From Treponema sp. (GTDB taxonomy: Bacteria > Spirochaetota > Spirochaetia > Treponematales > Breznakiellaceae): a DNA stretch of 12,401 bases. The DNA lies in the NCBI GenBank assembly GCA_031283505.1, contig JAITBO010000281.1, positions 1 to 12,401 on the forward strand, given 5' to 3'. The notes under the pieces were generated by a model. It worked only from the letters and a program-made list of their open reading frames with translations, was not told the origin of the DNA and did not search any database. The stretch's first letter is position 1; each line of letters begins with the position of its first letter. Shown piece after piece: positions 5,212 through 12,384 of this stretch. A program made the position numbers and the translations under genes.

Positions 5212-6513
5212 TCAATTTTCCCCCAGTGCGTATCGAATGATGGTGGTACTCAGGGGCAGCCGGGAAGGACAGACCGCTTCGCAGCATCCGCAGCCATGAC
5301 ACTCCCCTGCCCGGCTGGTGCCGTCTTTCTTCCCGCTTACCAGCGACCGTTTGTACAGTTCTTCCGGATCAAGACCCACGGGGCACACAGACCGGCACTC
5401 CCCGCAACTGATACAACTACGGCTCAGTTCTCCCCCGGCCCGGGATTCAAGAAGGGCGAAAACCGCGCCGCTGGTCTTGATCACCGGTTCGTCCAGGTCC
5501 GTCACCAGCCGGCCATGGAGGGGCGATCCCACGGCTATACGTTTGGGTTTTCCTACAAAACCACCACATTCGGCAAAAATTTCACCAAGCCGGGTCCCTA
5601 TCCTCACCTTCATGATCTGGGGATTCTTGACAGCCGAACCCCCGACCGCTATATACCGGTCCAAAATAGGCTTTTTTAACTTTACCGCGTCATGAACTGC
5701 CGCCAATGTTGCGGGACCCAGGATGAGAAAGGACCCAAGAACCTCATTTTCTTTTTTTTCGTAAACCCTGAGTACCAGTTCCAGTTCCCGCCTGTTCCGC
5801 TGGGGATACCGGGAACCGACCAGGACCAGGGACGCGGGGATACTCCACTGCTCCGCCTCCGCCAAAAGCCCGGCGCCCAGGTCCTTTTCCCGGTAAGAAA
5901 CAGCAAAAACAATGCGATTTGCTCTGGCAGCCCTGGCGGTGATGGCGCTCCCCTCCACCACCGCCTTGATCCGCTCCCGACAAAGCGCGTAATCCGCCGC
6001 AAGCCAGGGATCGTCGAACACGCACCTGACTACCAGGGTAAAAGGAGCTTCGGCGGACCAGAAGGCGGAAATCAGGTCCGAAACCGGACGGCCAGGCATT
6101 TCCATTTCAACAATACCGTAATCGGAGATGATATGTCGGAGAACATCTGAGGAAAGATTTTCCCAGGAAAAAGTCTCCTCCCGTTTCCCCAGTTTTTCAA
6201 AGGCCCCTTCCATACGGATAACCAGGCCGTCGTTGGTATAGCCTTCGGCGGTTTTCCATGAAACCATCCTGACCACCTGGCCGGGAACTGTGGCATGGAT
6301 GTTTGCGGAACCCGGTCCCTGACCCTGGCCTATGAGCATCCCCTCCTGAACCTTCTCTCCCACCGCCACTGTGGGATGAGCCCGTCCGCCGGTATGTTGA
6401 ATCAGAGGAATTACCGAAAGGCCGGGGAGAAAAGCGGTTACGCTTGTGTATCTTGAGGGAACCGTGGAATCTTCAAACTGAATCCCTCCCCGGGGAAAAG
6501 AATAAACTTTCAT
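5212..6513 (-). CDS. rnfC: RnfC-like subunit with Fe-S motifs but degenerate FMN/NADH site
   Basis: Peripheral electron-input subunit of an Rnf-type complex by homology. The 433 residues follow short RnfC proteins along their whole length: an N-terminal PRGGI, then IPLIQHTGG (35-43), VGEKVQEGMLIG (51-62), NIHATVPGQV (71-80), RIGTRLGEIFAECGGF (304-319) and GSPLHG (329-334). Two C-terminal [4Fe-4S] motifs are intact: C367, C370, C373, C377 (CISCGECRSVCP) and C405, C408, C411, C415 (CHGCGCCEAVCP). The nucleotide and flavin parts are altered. The family's GLGGAGFPTHVK is EMEMPGRPVSDL (136-147), NGAECEPY is RCVFDDPW (163-170), and YPQG-E is YPQRNRRE (236-243). NADH oxidation is therefore doubtful. 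A run of eight A lies in the EKKE region. The start is an ATGA overlap with the upstream gene, and the end is one base from rnfD. Confidence 0.87.
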   Translation of the reverse strand: MKVYSFPRGGIQFEDSTVPSRYTSVTAFLPGLSVIPLIQHTGGRAHPTVAVGEKVQEGMLIGQGQGPGSANIHATVPGQVVRMVSWKTAEGYTNDGLVIRMEGAFEKLGKREETFSWENLSSDVLRHIISDYGIVEMEMPGRPVSDLISAFWSAEAPFTLVVRCVFDDPWLAADYALCRERIKAVVEGSAITARAARANRIVFAVSYREKDLGAGLLAEAEQWSIPASLVLVGSRYPQRNRRELELVLRVYEKKENEVLGSFLILGPATLAAVHDAVKLKKPILDRYIAVGGSAVKNPQIMKVRIGTRLGEIFAECGGFVGKPKRIAVGSPLHGRLVTDLDEPVIKTSGAVFALLESRAGGELSRSCISCGECRSVCPVGLDPEELYKRSLVSGKKDGTSRAGECHGCGCCEAVCPSRLPLSTTIIRYALGEN

Positions 6514-8006
6514 GCGGCGATCCGTTTATCGTTGAATACCAGAGAACTTCCTCCCTTGCGCTCTCTCCGGCCACCCCGAATCAAAGAAGAAAGGGCCGGG
6601 ATTAAAATGAGCAATATCACTATCAAATTCCCGGAAGTACGGACAAGACTTACCGCAGGAGTATAACCTTCCAGGAAACCCATAAAATCCGCCAGGGGAA
6701 AGGGGGGAAATTCCCCATAGTCCCCATAAACAGGAGCGCCAAAACCGGTTTGGGCGATCCCCTCCCCGTCTTCCTGTCCGGCCTTCATGACAAGACCGTC
6801 ATCTCCTATAGAATAACGATAATAGTCAGAATACGGAAGAGATTCAGGATGGGTTTTGAATCTTTCGGCATCCTCCAGGGGCCGTAACGAGAAAGACCGC
6901 TGAAAAGCCAGATGAGCCTCGTAATCCTCGGCGCAGAGTATCGGAATATCTTTCGTCAGTAGTTCCATATTCGGTTTCGCATCCGCTCCCGTCTGGAGGA
7001 AGGACAAGACCAGGGGAAAGATCGCTGCCGGAATCCAGGGAAGGATAGTACGGGGACAATTCAACTTAAAATACCGGAAAAAACCGGGAATACCCACAGC
7101 CGTCTTCTTAATAGGCGCCGGATGAAACCTTATGTGTCCATCCCGGTCTGTCCCGGCCCACAGAACGGTCCCGGTGACGCAGCAACACGAAAGAAGAACC
7201 GATAAGGCGGACAAAAACAGGATATTTCCAGCCCTGAGGATCATCACATAAACAAACGCGAACACCAGGGGCATAAGGCAGGAAAATACGGGGACCCCCA
7301 GGCGGTCCGGCGGCTTATGGGACAACCTGCGGCGGCAGGTGAAGAATTCCCGCGCCGGCGGGGTAAGGCTGCCGGAAAAAGCGAAAAGCGTCCCCGTAAG
7401 GGCCATGCCGGGAGACCCCAGGAACACCAAAGGTACGCAGAGGGGAATGAGGAAAACCAGCGGAAAAGGCGCCTCCGACAGGAAAAGGGAAGCCAAAACA
7501 GCCGCCGCAAAAACGGCGAACAGGATTAATGTCCGGGAAAAAGGCTGGTTACGGACCAGGAATTCCAGAGTATAGGGGGTATCCCCTAAAGTGGCGCCCA
7601 GGCGGCCCGCAAGTTTTTTGCGGGAATCCCCCTTTTCCAGGTTAAGGGGGATGAAAAAACGCCGCGTTCCGTCCCGAACAAAGAATGAACGCAGCCGCTC
7701 CGCATAGCCGTCATTACGGGGATCGAAGGGTTCCAGCCGTTCGGAGTATTCATCCAGGGGAACTTTAACCAGTTCCCCAAAATCGTCCAAATATACCCAT
7801 TGGCTGGATTCGGAAAAAAAGGGCTCTATTCCCGCCGAAGTTAACGCCCTCCCGATGGTACGGTCAGAACAGGACTGATCCACAGAAAGTACCCCATACT
7901 CCCCGAATGAAGCGCCGCCGGCGGAAGGACGGAAAAGAAAAAAAGAGAAGAAACCGGCGCCAAGAGAAACACATACTGTTATAATCACTGACCTTTGAAA
8001 CACCAT
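6510..8006 (-). CDS. Unrecognised multi-spanning membrane protein upstream of rnfC
   Basis: I do not recognise this 498-residue protein. It starts with a membrane segment (about 6-24), followed by a soluble stretch of about 125 residues containing SSQWVYLDDFGEL and EPFDPRNDGYAERLRSFFV. Hydrophobic segments follow at roughly 158-176, 181-196, 198-211, 239-257, 261-284 and 320-338. A second soluble stretch (about 340-455) holds an acidic, tyrosine-rich part (PYSDYYRYSIGDDG), and a last segment at about 459-476 precedes a basic tail (RGGRRERKGG). CCC at 274-276 and other cysteines lie in or near membrane segments, but no metal-binding spacing is evident. The TGA overlaps the rnfC start by ATGA, so it is almost certainly co-translated with the Rnf-like genes and is a good candidate for an extra subunit or assembly factor. 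It may be a conserved Treponema protein; I cannot verify that from sequence alone. Confidence 0.8.
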   Translation of the reverse strand: MVFQRSVIITVCVSLGAGFFSFFLFRPSAGGASFGEYGVLSVDQSCSDRTIGRALTSAGIEPFFSESSQWVYLDDFGELVKVPLDEYSERLEPFDPRNDGYAERLRSFFVRDGTRRFFIPLNLEKGDSRKKLAGRLGATLGDTPYTLEFLVRNQPFSRTLILFAVFAAAVLASLFLSEAPFPLVFLIPLCVPLVFLGSPGMALTGTLFAFSGSLTPPAREFFTCRRRLSHKPPDRLGVPVFSCLMPLVFAFVYVMILRAGNILFLSALSVLLSCCCVTGTVLWAGTDRDGHIRFHPAPIKKTAVGIPGFFRYFKLNCPRTILPWIPAAIFPLVLSFLQTGADAKPNMELLTKDIPILCAEDYEAHLAFQRSFSLRPLEDAERFKTHPESLPYSDYYRYSIGDDGLVMKAGQEDGEGIAQTGFGAPVYGDYGEFPPFPLADFMGFLEGYTPAVSLVRTSGNLIVILLILIPALSSLIRGGRRERKGGSSLVFNDKRIAA

Positions 8007-8012
8007 GAAGTA

Positions 8013-8016
8013 TCCT
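8013..8016 (-). promoter_or_regulatory. Ribosome binding site overlapping the upstream stop codon
   Basis: AGGA lies six bases before the ATG at 8006 and shares bases with the TAG stop of the YuiD-family gene (TTGTAGGATACTTCATG on the minus strand). This supports the ATG at 8006 as the start of the 498-residue protein and suggests that its translation is coupled to the gene before it. Confidence 0.6.
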
Positions 8017-8503
8017 ACAAATAAGCATACGCGGCTGCAATAAAAATGCCGAGAAACGCTCCAATTACTACTTCCAGGGGGGCATGACCATGCACTTCCT
8101 TAATGGGATGATACTCGATTCTTACACTCTCCACCAACTGCCGTCCCAGTAAATTCAGAGTTCTGGCTTGAATCCCCGAAGACCGCCGCACCCCCATGGC
8201 ATCACGCATAACGATCAGCGCGAAAAAAAAGGCGATTATGAATAAATTTGAGTTGATTCCCTCCCGAAAAGCCACGGAAGTTGTCATAGCGGACACCAGA
8301 GAAGCATGGCTTGAAGGCATACCACCGGTACGCCAGGCTATAGTCCCCAATATCTCCCTGCCGTTCCTCCTGTGTCCTTTAAGGAGGACTATTGCCGCCT
8401 TCATCAATTGGGCGATAAACCAGCTTGACACGCTGGACAAAAAAATAGGGTTTTCAAAAAAAGCTTTTATTGACTCTGACCGGGCAACTATAGCAAAAGA
8501 CAT
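8015..8503 (-). CDS. Divergent PAP2 family membrane protein (YuiD/DUF212)
   Basis: Small integral membrane protein of the DUF212/YuiD family, distantly related to PAP2 acid phosphatases and vanadium haloperoxidases. From the ATG at 8503 it has 162 residues, close to Bacillus YuiD (about 158). It shows NPIFLSSVSSWFIAQLMK near the N-terminus, then GGMPSSHASLVSAM (PAP2-like PSSH), ALIVMRDAMGVRRSSG, and GHAPLEVVIGAFLGI near the C-terminus. Each of these matches a conserved YuiD block, and three to four membrane segments are apparent. An in-frame TTG at 8539 would add 12 residues without a ribosome site; the ATG has GGAG about 13 bases upstream, which is long but better. The stop codon lies eight bases before the next gene. 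Its biochemical role is unknown, though lipid-pyrophosphate chemistry is plausible from the fold. It is the first gene of a run leading into the Rnf-like genes. Confidence 0.87.
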   Translation of the reverse strand: MSFAIVARSESIKAFFENPIFLSSVSSWFIAQLMKAAIVLLKGHRRNGREILGTIAWRTGGMPSSHASLVSAMTTSVAFREGINSNLFIIAFFFALIVMRDAMGVRRSSGIQARTLNLLGRQLVESVRIEYHPIKEVHGHAPLEVVIGAFLGIFIAAAYAYL

Positions 8504-8590
8504 TATACTAACAATTCTCCAGTAACTAAAATTTGTCAAGTATGTTTCGCACCGAGTTCCCGGCCAGACCCGGCGCTCCGGGATTGGGAA

Positions 8591-9421
8591 TTATCTGCCG
8601 TCAGCTATGCGGTAAACACCTCCCTTCTCCGCGACCATTAAATCTTTCTCTAGACTCTCCGCCGCCTTGTACGCCTCCTCTTTCCCTATTCCCGTGCGGC
8701 GGGCCAGATCTTCCGCTGTGGCAGGGCCCTGGAAGACAAGGGCCTTTATGACCATACCCCGGAGCCGGCGGAAGGACCCTTCAAAAGGACTCTGCTTGGC
8801 GTAATGGGCGCTTTTGCGGTTCGGGTTCGCCGTGAGCTTTTTCAAGGCGGCGCCGTAGTCCATCAGGGCCCAGTACCATTTCCGGGGGTTTTCCCTGTCC
8901 AGGGCGGCTTCCAGAACGGGGAACACTTCCTTGTCCTTTACCCCTTCCCGGCCCTGGAAAAAAAAATGAAGCGCCGCGGCGCGGATATTGGTTTCGATGA
9001 AGACCGCCGGGTAGTTGTAGGCGAAACAGGCGACGGCGCCCGCAGTGTAGGGACCTATACCGGGCAGGGTTTGCAGTTCCCCAGGCGTTTGAGGGACCAG
9101 TCCCTGGTAATCCTTTGCGATAGTCCCGGCGCAATCCCTGATATACCGGGCCCGGCGGTTGTAGCCCAGGCCGCTCCAGTCCCTCATCACGGTTTCCAGA
9201 GGGGCACGGGCCAGGTCCCGGGGAGAAGGCCAGAGGCGCATCCAGCGTTCCCAATAGGGGATCACCCTGTCTGTCTGGGTTTGCTGCAACATGAATTCCG
9301 AGACCAGGACCCCCCAGGGATCGGCGTTTTGCCGCCAGGGAAATACCCGCCCCGCTTCCTCATAATGGGAATAGATGACGTGCCGGAATTCGGCTATGCC
9401 GGTAGGAACGCTGCCGTTCAT
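8591..9421 (-). CDS. mutY: MutY-like A/G-specific adenine glycosylase without Fe-S cluster
   Basis: HhH-GPD DNA glycosylase predicted to remove adenine mispaired with 8-oxoguanine (GO repair). Visible motifs are FPWR (27-30); SEFMLQQTQTDRVIPYWERW, with the catalytic Glu of MutY at E42; GLGYNRRARY; and the helix-hairpin-helix LPGIGPYTAGAV (119-130). The usual catalytic Asp, found in a (L/V)D(G/T)N(V/I) context, is replaced by Glu in FIETNIRA (E143). The four C-terminal cysteines that bind a [4Fe-4S] cluster are absent: the ALMDYGA stretch is followed by KKLTANPNRKSAHYAKQS with no Cys. The NUDIX-like 8-oxoG recognition domain is also missing, and about 55 residues resembling a winged helix (PATAEDLARRTGIGKEEAYK) end the protein. 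At 276 residues it is shorter than E. coli MutY (350). Clusterless MutY homologues are known in some bacteria and protists. The start has only a distant AGGA, about 14 bases upstream. Confidence 0.88.
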   Translation of the reverse strand: MNGSVPTGIAEFRHVIYSHYEEAGRVFPWRQNADPWGVLVSEFMLQQTQTDRVIPYWERWMRLWPSPRDLARAPLETVMRDWSGLGYNRRARYIRDCAGTIAKDYQGLVPQTPGELQTLPGIGPYTAGAVACFAYNYPAVFIETNIRAAALHFFFQGREGVKDKEVFPVLEAALDRENPRKWYWALMDYGAALKKLTANPNRKSAHYAKQSPFEGSFRRLRGMVIKALVFQGPATAEDLARRTGIGKEEAYKAAESLEKDLMVAEKGGVYRIADGR

Positions 9422-9424
9422 GAG

Positions 9425-9973
9425 TTAATTCGGAATCCTGGCCTTAGCTTCTTTGATGATGATGTCTGCTATGGCGGGAGGATTAAGGGCGTCGGTTTCG
9501 ATGACGACATCCGCGAAATCGTACTTATCGTTGTCGATGTTGTAGATCCTCAGGTATCGTTCCCTATCCTGCCTGTCCCGGTATTCCGTGAAGGCGGCCA
9601 CCGCCGCAGGATCGCCCCCTTCCCGGTTCAGTATGCGCTTTACCCTGGTGTCGGACGAAGCGGTGAGAAAAACCTTGAGGTCCGCCTCGGCGAGCATCCA
9701 GATGGCCAGGCGGGAACCCAGCACGCATCCCCCACCCTCCCGCGCCAGGGCCACCTGACGGCTGTCAATCTCCCTGTCCCAGGAGTCATCTTCTTTCGCC
9801 AGGGGGAGCACTTCTTCAAGCGTCATCCCCCGTTCTTCCGCCAGGGTCCTGAAGGTAAAGTTGATAAACCTCAATCCCAGGATTTCCGCCACAAGACGGC
9901 TCACCGTGGTGTTGCCGCAGCCGCTTTTCCCCGAAACAGCTATTTTAATGTCCTTTATTCCCCGTTTTTCCAT
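9425..9973 (-). CDS. cmk: Cytidylate kinase-like P-loop kinase (archaeal-type Cmk)
   Basis: Probable cytoplasmic (d)CMP kinase making (d)CDP for nucleic-acid and lipid precursor synthesis. The 182-residue protein (from the ATG at 9973) has the Walker A loop GKSGCGNTT at residues 15-23. A middle block reads DREIDSRQVALAREGGG followed by VLGSRLAIWML, which in the short archaeal-type CMP kinases surrounds the substrate. The lid-like region RDRQDRERYLRIYNID precedes a terminal FADVVIET strand. It is shorter than E. coli Cmk (about 225 residues), as expected for the compact subfamily. An in-frame TTG at 10000 would add nine residues (MEQTQRRGN); I prefer the ATG because GGGG lies just before it, although that spacing is short. 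It follows yicC closely and precedes mutY by three bases. An AAA-type nucleotide kinase of other specificity is possible, because the family is often annotated only as cytidylate kinase-like. Confidence 0.82.
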   Translation of the reverse strand: MEKRGIKDIKIAVSGKSGCGNTTVSRLVAEILGLRFINFTFRTLAEERGMTLEEVLPLAKEDDSWDREIDSRQVALAREGGGCVLGSRLAIWMLAEADLKVFLTASSDTRVKRILNREGGDPAAVAAFTEYRDRQDRERYLRIYNIDNDKYDFADVVIETDALNPPAIADIIIKEAKARIPN

Positions 9974-10012
9974 ATTTCCCCGTCTTTGAGTTTGTTCCAA
10001 ACCCGCCCTACC

Positions 10013-10879
10013 CTATTCCACGTTCCGGAGCTGTTCCCGGATGTTTTCCAGCGCGTCTTTCATGTCCACCACCGCGCGGCTTACCTCCAGGTTCGGCGTC
10101 TTGGAACCTATGGTGTTGATCTCCCGGTTGATCTCCTGGCAGAGAAAATCGAGCTTTTTCCCCGGACTCCCGTTCCGTTTGACTTCGGCCCTGAATTCGG
10201 CCAGATGGGATGAAAGCCGGGAGATTTCCTCGGCAATAGTGTACTTTACCAGAAGGACCGCCGTCTCGGTAAGGATGCGGTTTTCGTCAACCGCGTCTCC
10301 CAAAACCTCGGTAAAGCGGCTCCTAAGGTTCTCCCGGAAAGCCGCTTCCATAGCCGGCACATGGTTCGAGACGGTTTCCGTCAGGGATTCCAGAATCACG
10401 ATGTAAGAGAGTATGTCCGCTTCGGTATGGTTTCCTTCCCGTATGCGTTCAGCTTCAAACTGATCCGCCGCGGCTTGCAGCACCGGCTCTATGATTTGGC
10501 GGTACCGCCCGTCGTCCCGGTTTTTTTCAACGTCCAGTATTCCTTCCATACCCAGAAGCGCCGGCAGGGAAGGTTTTTCTTCGACACGGAGTTCTTCGGC
10601 CAAAACCGCAATGGCCTCCCTATAGGCGCGGACAGCCTCCCGGTTCACCGAAATCGAGACCGGAACATTGTGTTCCCTGAGCCTGATGTTTACCTCAATC
10701 TTTCCCCGGTTGAACCTGCCCGACAGGTATTCCCGTATTCCCGGTTCCAGGGCGGAAAGAAAGGACGGCAGAACGACCGGTATTTCCAGAAACCGGTTGT
10801 TATAGCCTTTAAGTTCCACCGACAGGGATATGTTTTCGTCCTGCCGGGCGGCGTATGCGTATCCTGTCATGCTTTTCAT
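10013..10879 (-). CDS. yicC: YicC family endoribonuclease
   Basis: Member of the YicC/YloC family, whose E. coli and Bacillus members act as endoribonucleases. The 288 residues begin with the family signature MKSMTGYA, followed by LKGYNNRFLEI at about residues 24-34, matching the usual E-(I/V)-x-x-N-x-R-(Y/F)-L-(D/E) block. The C-terminal DUF1732 domain is well conserved: GKKLDFLCQEINREINTIGS, then SRAVVDMKDALENIREQ up to the end. Length is normal for the family. The start is firm: GGGAGGG lies four bases upstream, inside the end of murC, and the ATG overlaps the murC TGA, so the two are translationally coupled. In many bacteria yicC precedes gmk (guanylate kinase); here a cytidylate-kinase-like gene follows instead. 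The family call is certain from the two signatures; substrates in this organism cannot be inferred. Confidence 0.93.
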   Translation of the reverse strand: MKSMTGYAYAARQDENISLSVELKGYNNRFLEIPVVLPSFLSALEPGIREYLSGRFNRGKIEVNIRLREHNVPVSISVNREAVRAYREAIAVLAEELRVEEKPSLPALLGMEGILDVEKNRDDGRYRQIIEPVLQAAADQFEAERIREGNHTEADILSYIVILESLTETVSNHVPAMEAAFRENLRSRFTEVLGDAVDENRILTETAVLLVKYTIAEEISRLSSHLAEFRAEVKRNGSPGKKLDFLCQEINREINTIGSKTPNLEVSRAVVDMKDALENIREQLRNVE

Positions 10880-12384
10880 TGAACCCTCCCGGCGCTTTCA
10901 TCGCGGCTGTAAGCCCCGCGGTAGTAATCCGCCAAAAGCCGCCCCAATTTCCAGTTGTCTCCGGCCCCCATGGTAAGGAAGAGGTCGCTGGGGCGGAGCG
11001 TTTTTTCCAGCGTTTCCGCCGCCTCCGGGGGCTCCTCGATATAGTAAACCTGGTCCCGCAGGGCTGAAGTCTTTTCAAACAGCGTCCTTCCCGTAACGCC
11101 GCCGCCGTATTCTTCCCGGGCGGACCCGTAAATCTTGTGAAGAAAAAGAATGTCCGCCGCATTGAAGGAAGAAGCGAACTCGTCCAGCAGGGCGGCGGTC
11201 CTGGTGTAAGTGTGGGACATGAAGCTCAGGACAATCCTCCTTTGGGGGTAGAATTCCCTGAGACCCTCCAGGGTTGTCTTTATCGCCGTAGGATGATGCC
11301 CGTAATCGTCCATGAAAAGGATGCCTCCATATTCGCCCAGAATCTCGGACCGCCGCTTGCTCCCCCGGAAATCCTCCAGGGCCCGACGTGCGTTTTCCCG
11401 CCGTTCTTCCGTCCAGCCGTCTTCCCCGAATTCGGCTCTGACCAGGGAATCGGTCAAGACCAGAGCCGCCGCCGCGTTCAGGGCGTTGTGGCGGCCCGGG
11501 ACCCGCAGTCTGAATTCCCCCGGCAAGCAAAAGTTCTTATCCGATGCTCCCCGCAGGCGTACCGCCATGCGTTCCTCCGAAACCTCGCAACTTGTTATAC
11601 CGAAAGGGCCCGGCGCGGTAAAACCATAGGGGACGAGACGTATCCCCTGCCCTGTCCGGGCGGCCTTCTCCGCCACTTCCCGCGCTCCGGGATTGCCGGC
11701 GCAGAAGAAGAGTTCCCCGCCGGGAGGAAGTTTGGCGGCATATTCCAGAAAGGCATCCCGGATTGCCTCGTAGGTAGGGAAACAGTCCTGATGATCGCTT
11801 TCCACGCTGGTAAGGACGATGCGTCTGGGATGGAAGGCAAGAAAATGCCGGCGGTACTCGCAGGTTTCGGCGACAAAATATTTATCCCCCAGATTGAGGG
11901 TGGACCGGCCCCCGAAGCCGCTTACGGCGCTTCCGGCCAGAACACAGGCGGGAAGACCGGCCCCCTTGATAAGGGCGCCGGCCATGACGGCGGTGGTGGT
12001 TTTGCCGTGGACCCCCGCTATGCCCGACGAGTCAAACCCTGCGGAATAGGCGCCCAGGGCATCGGGGTATTTCAGCATGGGGATTCCCAACTCCCCAGCT
12101 TTCAGGAGTTCCGGATTTGTCTCCGGCGAATAGGCTGCGGAATAGATCACCAGGTCCGTTTCCGGATATATATGGGAAGAATCAAAGGACTCATAATAGG
12201 GTATGCCTAATTCCCTGAGTATGCCGTCGGTGTAAAAAATTTCCTTTCCGTCCGATCCGGAGACCCGGACGCCGGAATTATGCAGCAACTCCGCCAGAGC
12301 GCAGGTTCCCGTTCCCTTAATGCCCACAAAATAGACGGTCCGTCCCGGCTGCATGGCCGGCCGTATGGCCTTTGCCGTTTCCAT
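10876..12384 (-). CDS. murC: UDP-N-acetylmuramate--L-alanine ligase (MurC)
   Basis: Cytoplasmic ATP-dependent ligase that adds L-alanine to UDP-MurNAc, the first amino-acid step of the peptidoglycan stem peptide. The 502 residues show the three Mur-ligase domains in order: an N-terminal Rossmann domain with GIKGTGTCALAE (residues 21-32), a central ATPase domain with the P-loop GVHGKTTT (124-131) and AETCEYRRHF (172-181), and a C-terminal domain with DDYGHHPTAIKTT (359-371), HTYTRT (391-396) and GAGDNWKL (473-480). The CEY form of the central acidic motif differs from the EADESD form of E. coli MurC; I recall the CEY form from some clostridial MurC. The ATG at 12384 is preceded by only a weak AGG about 17 bases upstream, close to the window edge, so the start is less certain than the gene. 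The stop overlaps the yicC start (ATGA). Mpl (murein peptide ligase) is the main alternative; the overall motifs fit MurC better. Confidence 0.93.
   Translation of the reverse strand: METAKAIRPAMQPGRTVYFVGIKGTGTCALAELLHNSGVRVSGSDGKEIFYTDGILRELGIPYYESFDSSHIYPETDLVIYSAAYSPETNPELLKAGELGIPMLKYPDALGAYSAGFDSSGIAGVHGKTTTAVMAGALIKGAGLPACVLAGSAVSGFGGRSTLNLGDKYFVAETCEYRRHFLAFHPRRIVLTSVESDHQDCFPTYEAIRDAFLEYAAKLPPGGELFFCAGNPGAREVAEKAARTGQGIRLVPYGFTAPGPFGITSCEVSEERMAVRLRGASDKNFCLPGEFRLRVPGRHNALNAAAALVLTDSLVRAEFGEDGWTEERRENARRALEDFRGSKRRSEILGEYGGILFMDDYGHHPTAIKTTLEGLREFYPQRRIVLSFMSHTYTRTAALLDEFASSFNAADILFLHKIYGSAREEYGGGVTGRTLFEKTSALRDQVYYIEEPPEAAETLEKTLRPSDLFLTMGAGDNWKLGRLLADYYRGAYSRDESAGRVQ
10884..10890 (-). 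promoter_or_regulatory. Ribosome binding site for yicC inside murC
   Basis: GGGAGGG lies four bases before the yicC ATG and within the last codons of murC. It fixes the yicC start and, together with the ATGA overlap, shows translational coupling between the two genes. Confidence 0.75.

Noticed and set aside
8507..8539. TTGACA (8539-8534) with TATAAT (near 8508-8503) upstream of the YuiD-family gene as a promoter
   Set aside because: Both hexamers look perfect but are 26 bases apart, far from the required 16-18, and the TATAAT overlaps the preferred start codon.
8569..8582. CCCGG-CGCT-CCGGG hairpin between mutY and the YuiD-family gene as a terminator
   Set aside because: The stem is only five base pairs and no T-run follows on the minus strand.
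8804..10213. 469-codon plus-strand open frame opposite mutY, cmk and yicC
   Set aside because: It spans three recognised genes and their gaps on the other strand; its composition (many Gly, Pro, Arg, His) is typical of antisense frames.
11137..12210. 357-codon plus-strand open frame opposite murC
   Set aside because: Antisense to murC, which has all expected family motifs; no independent evidence for coding.
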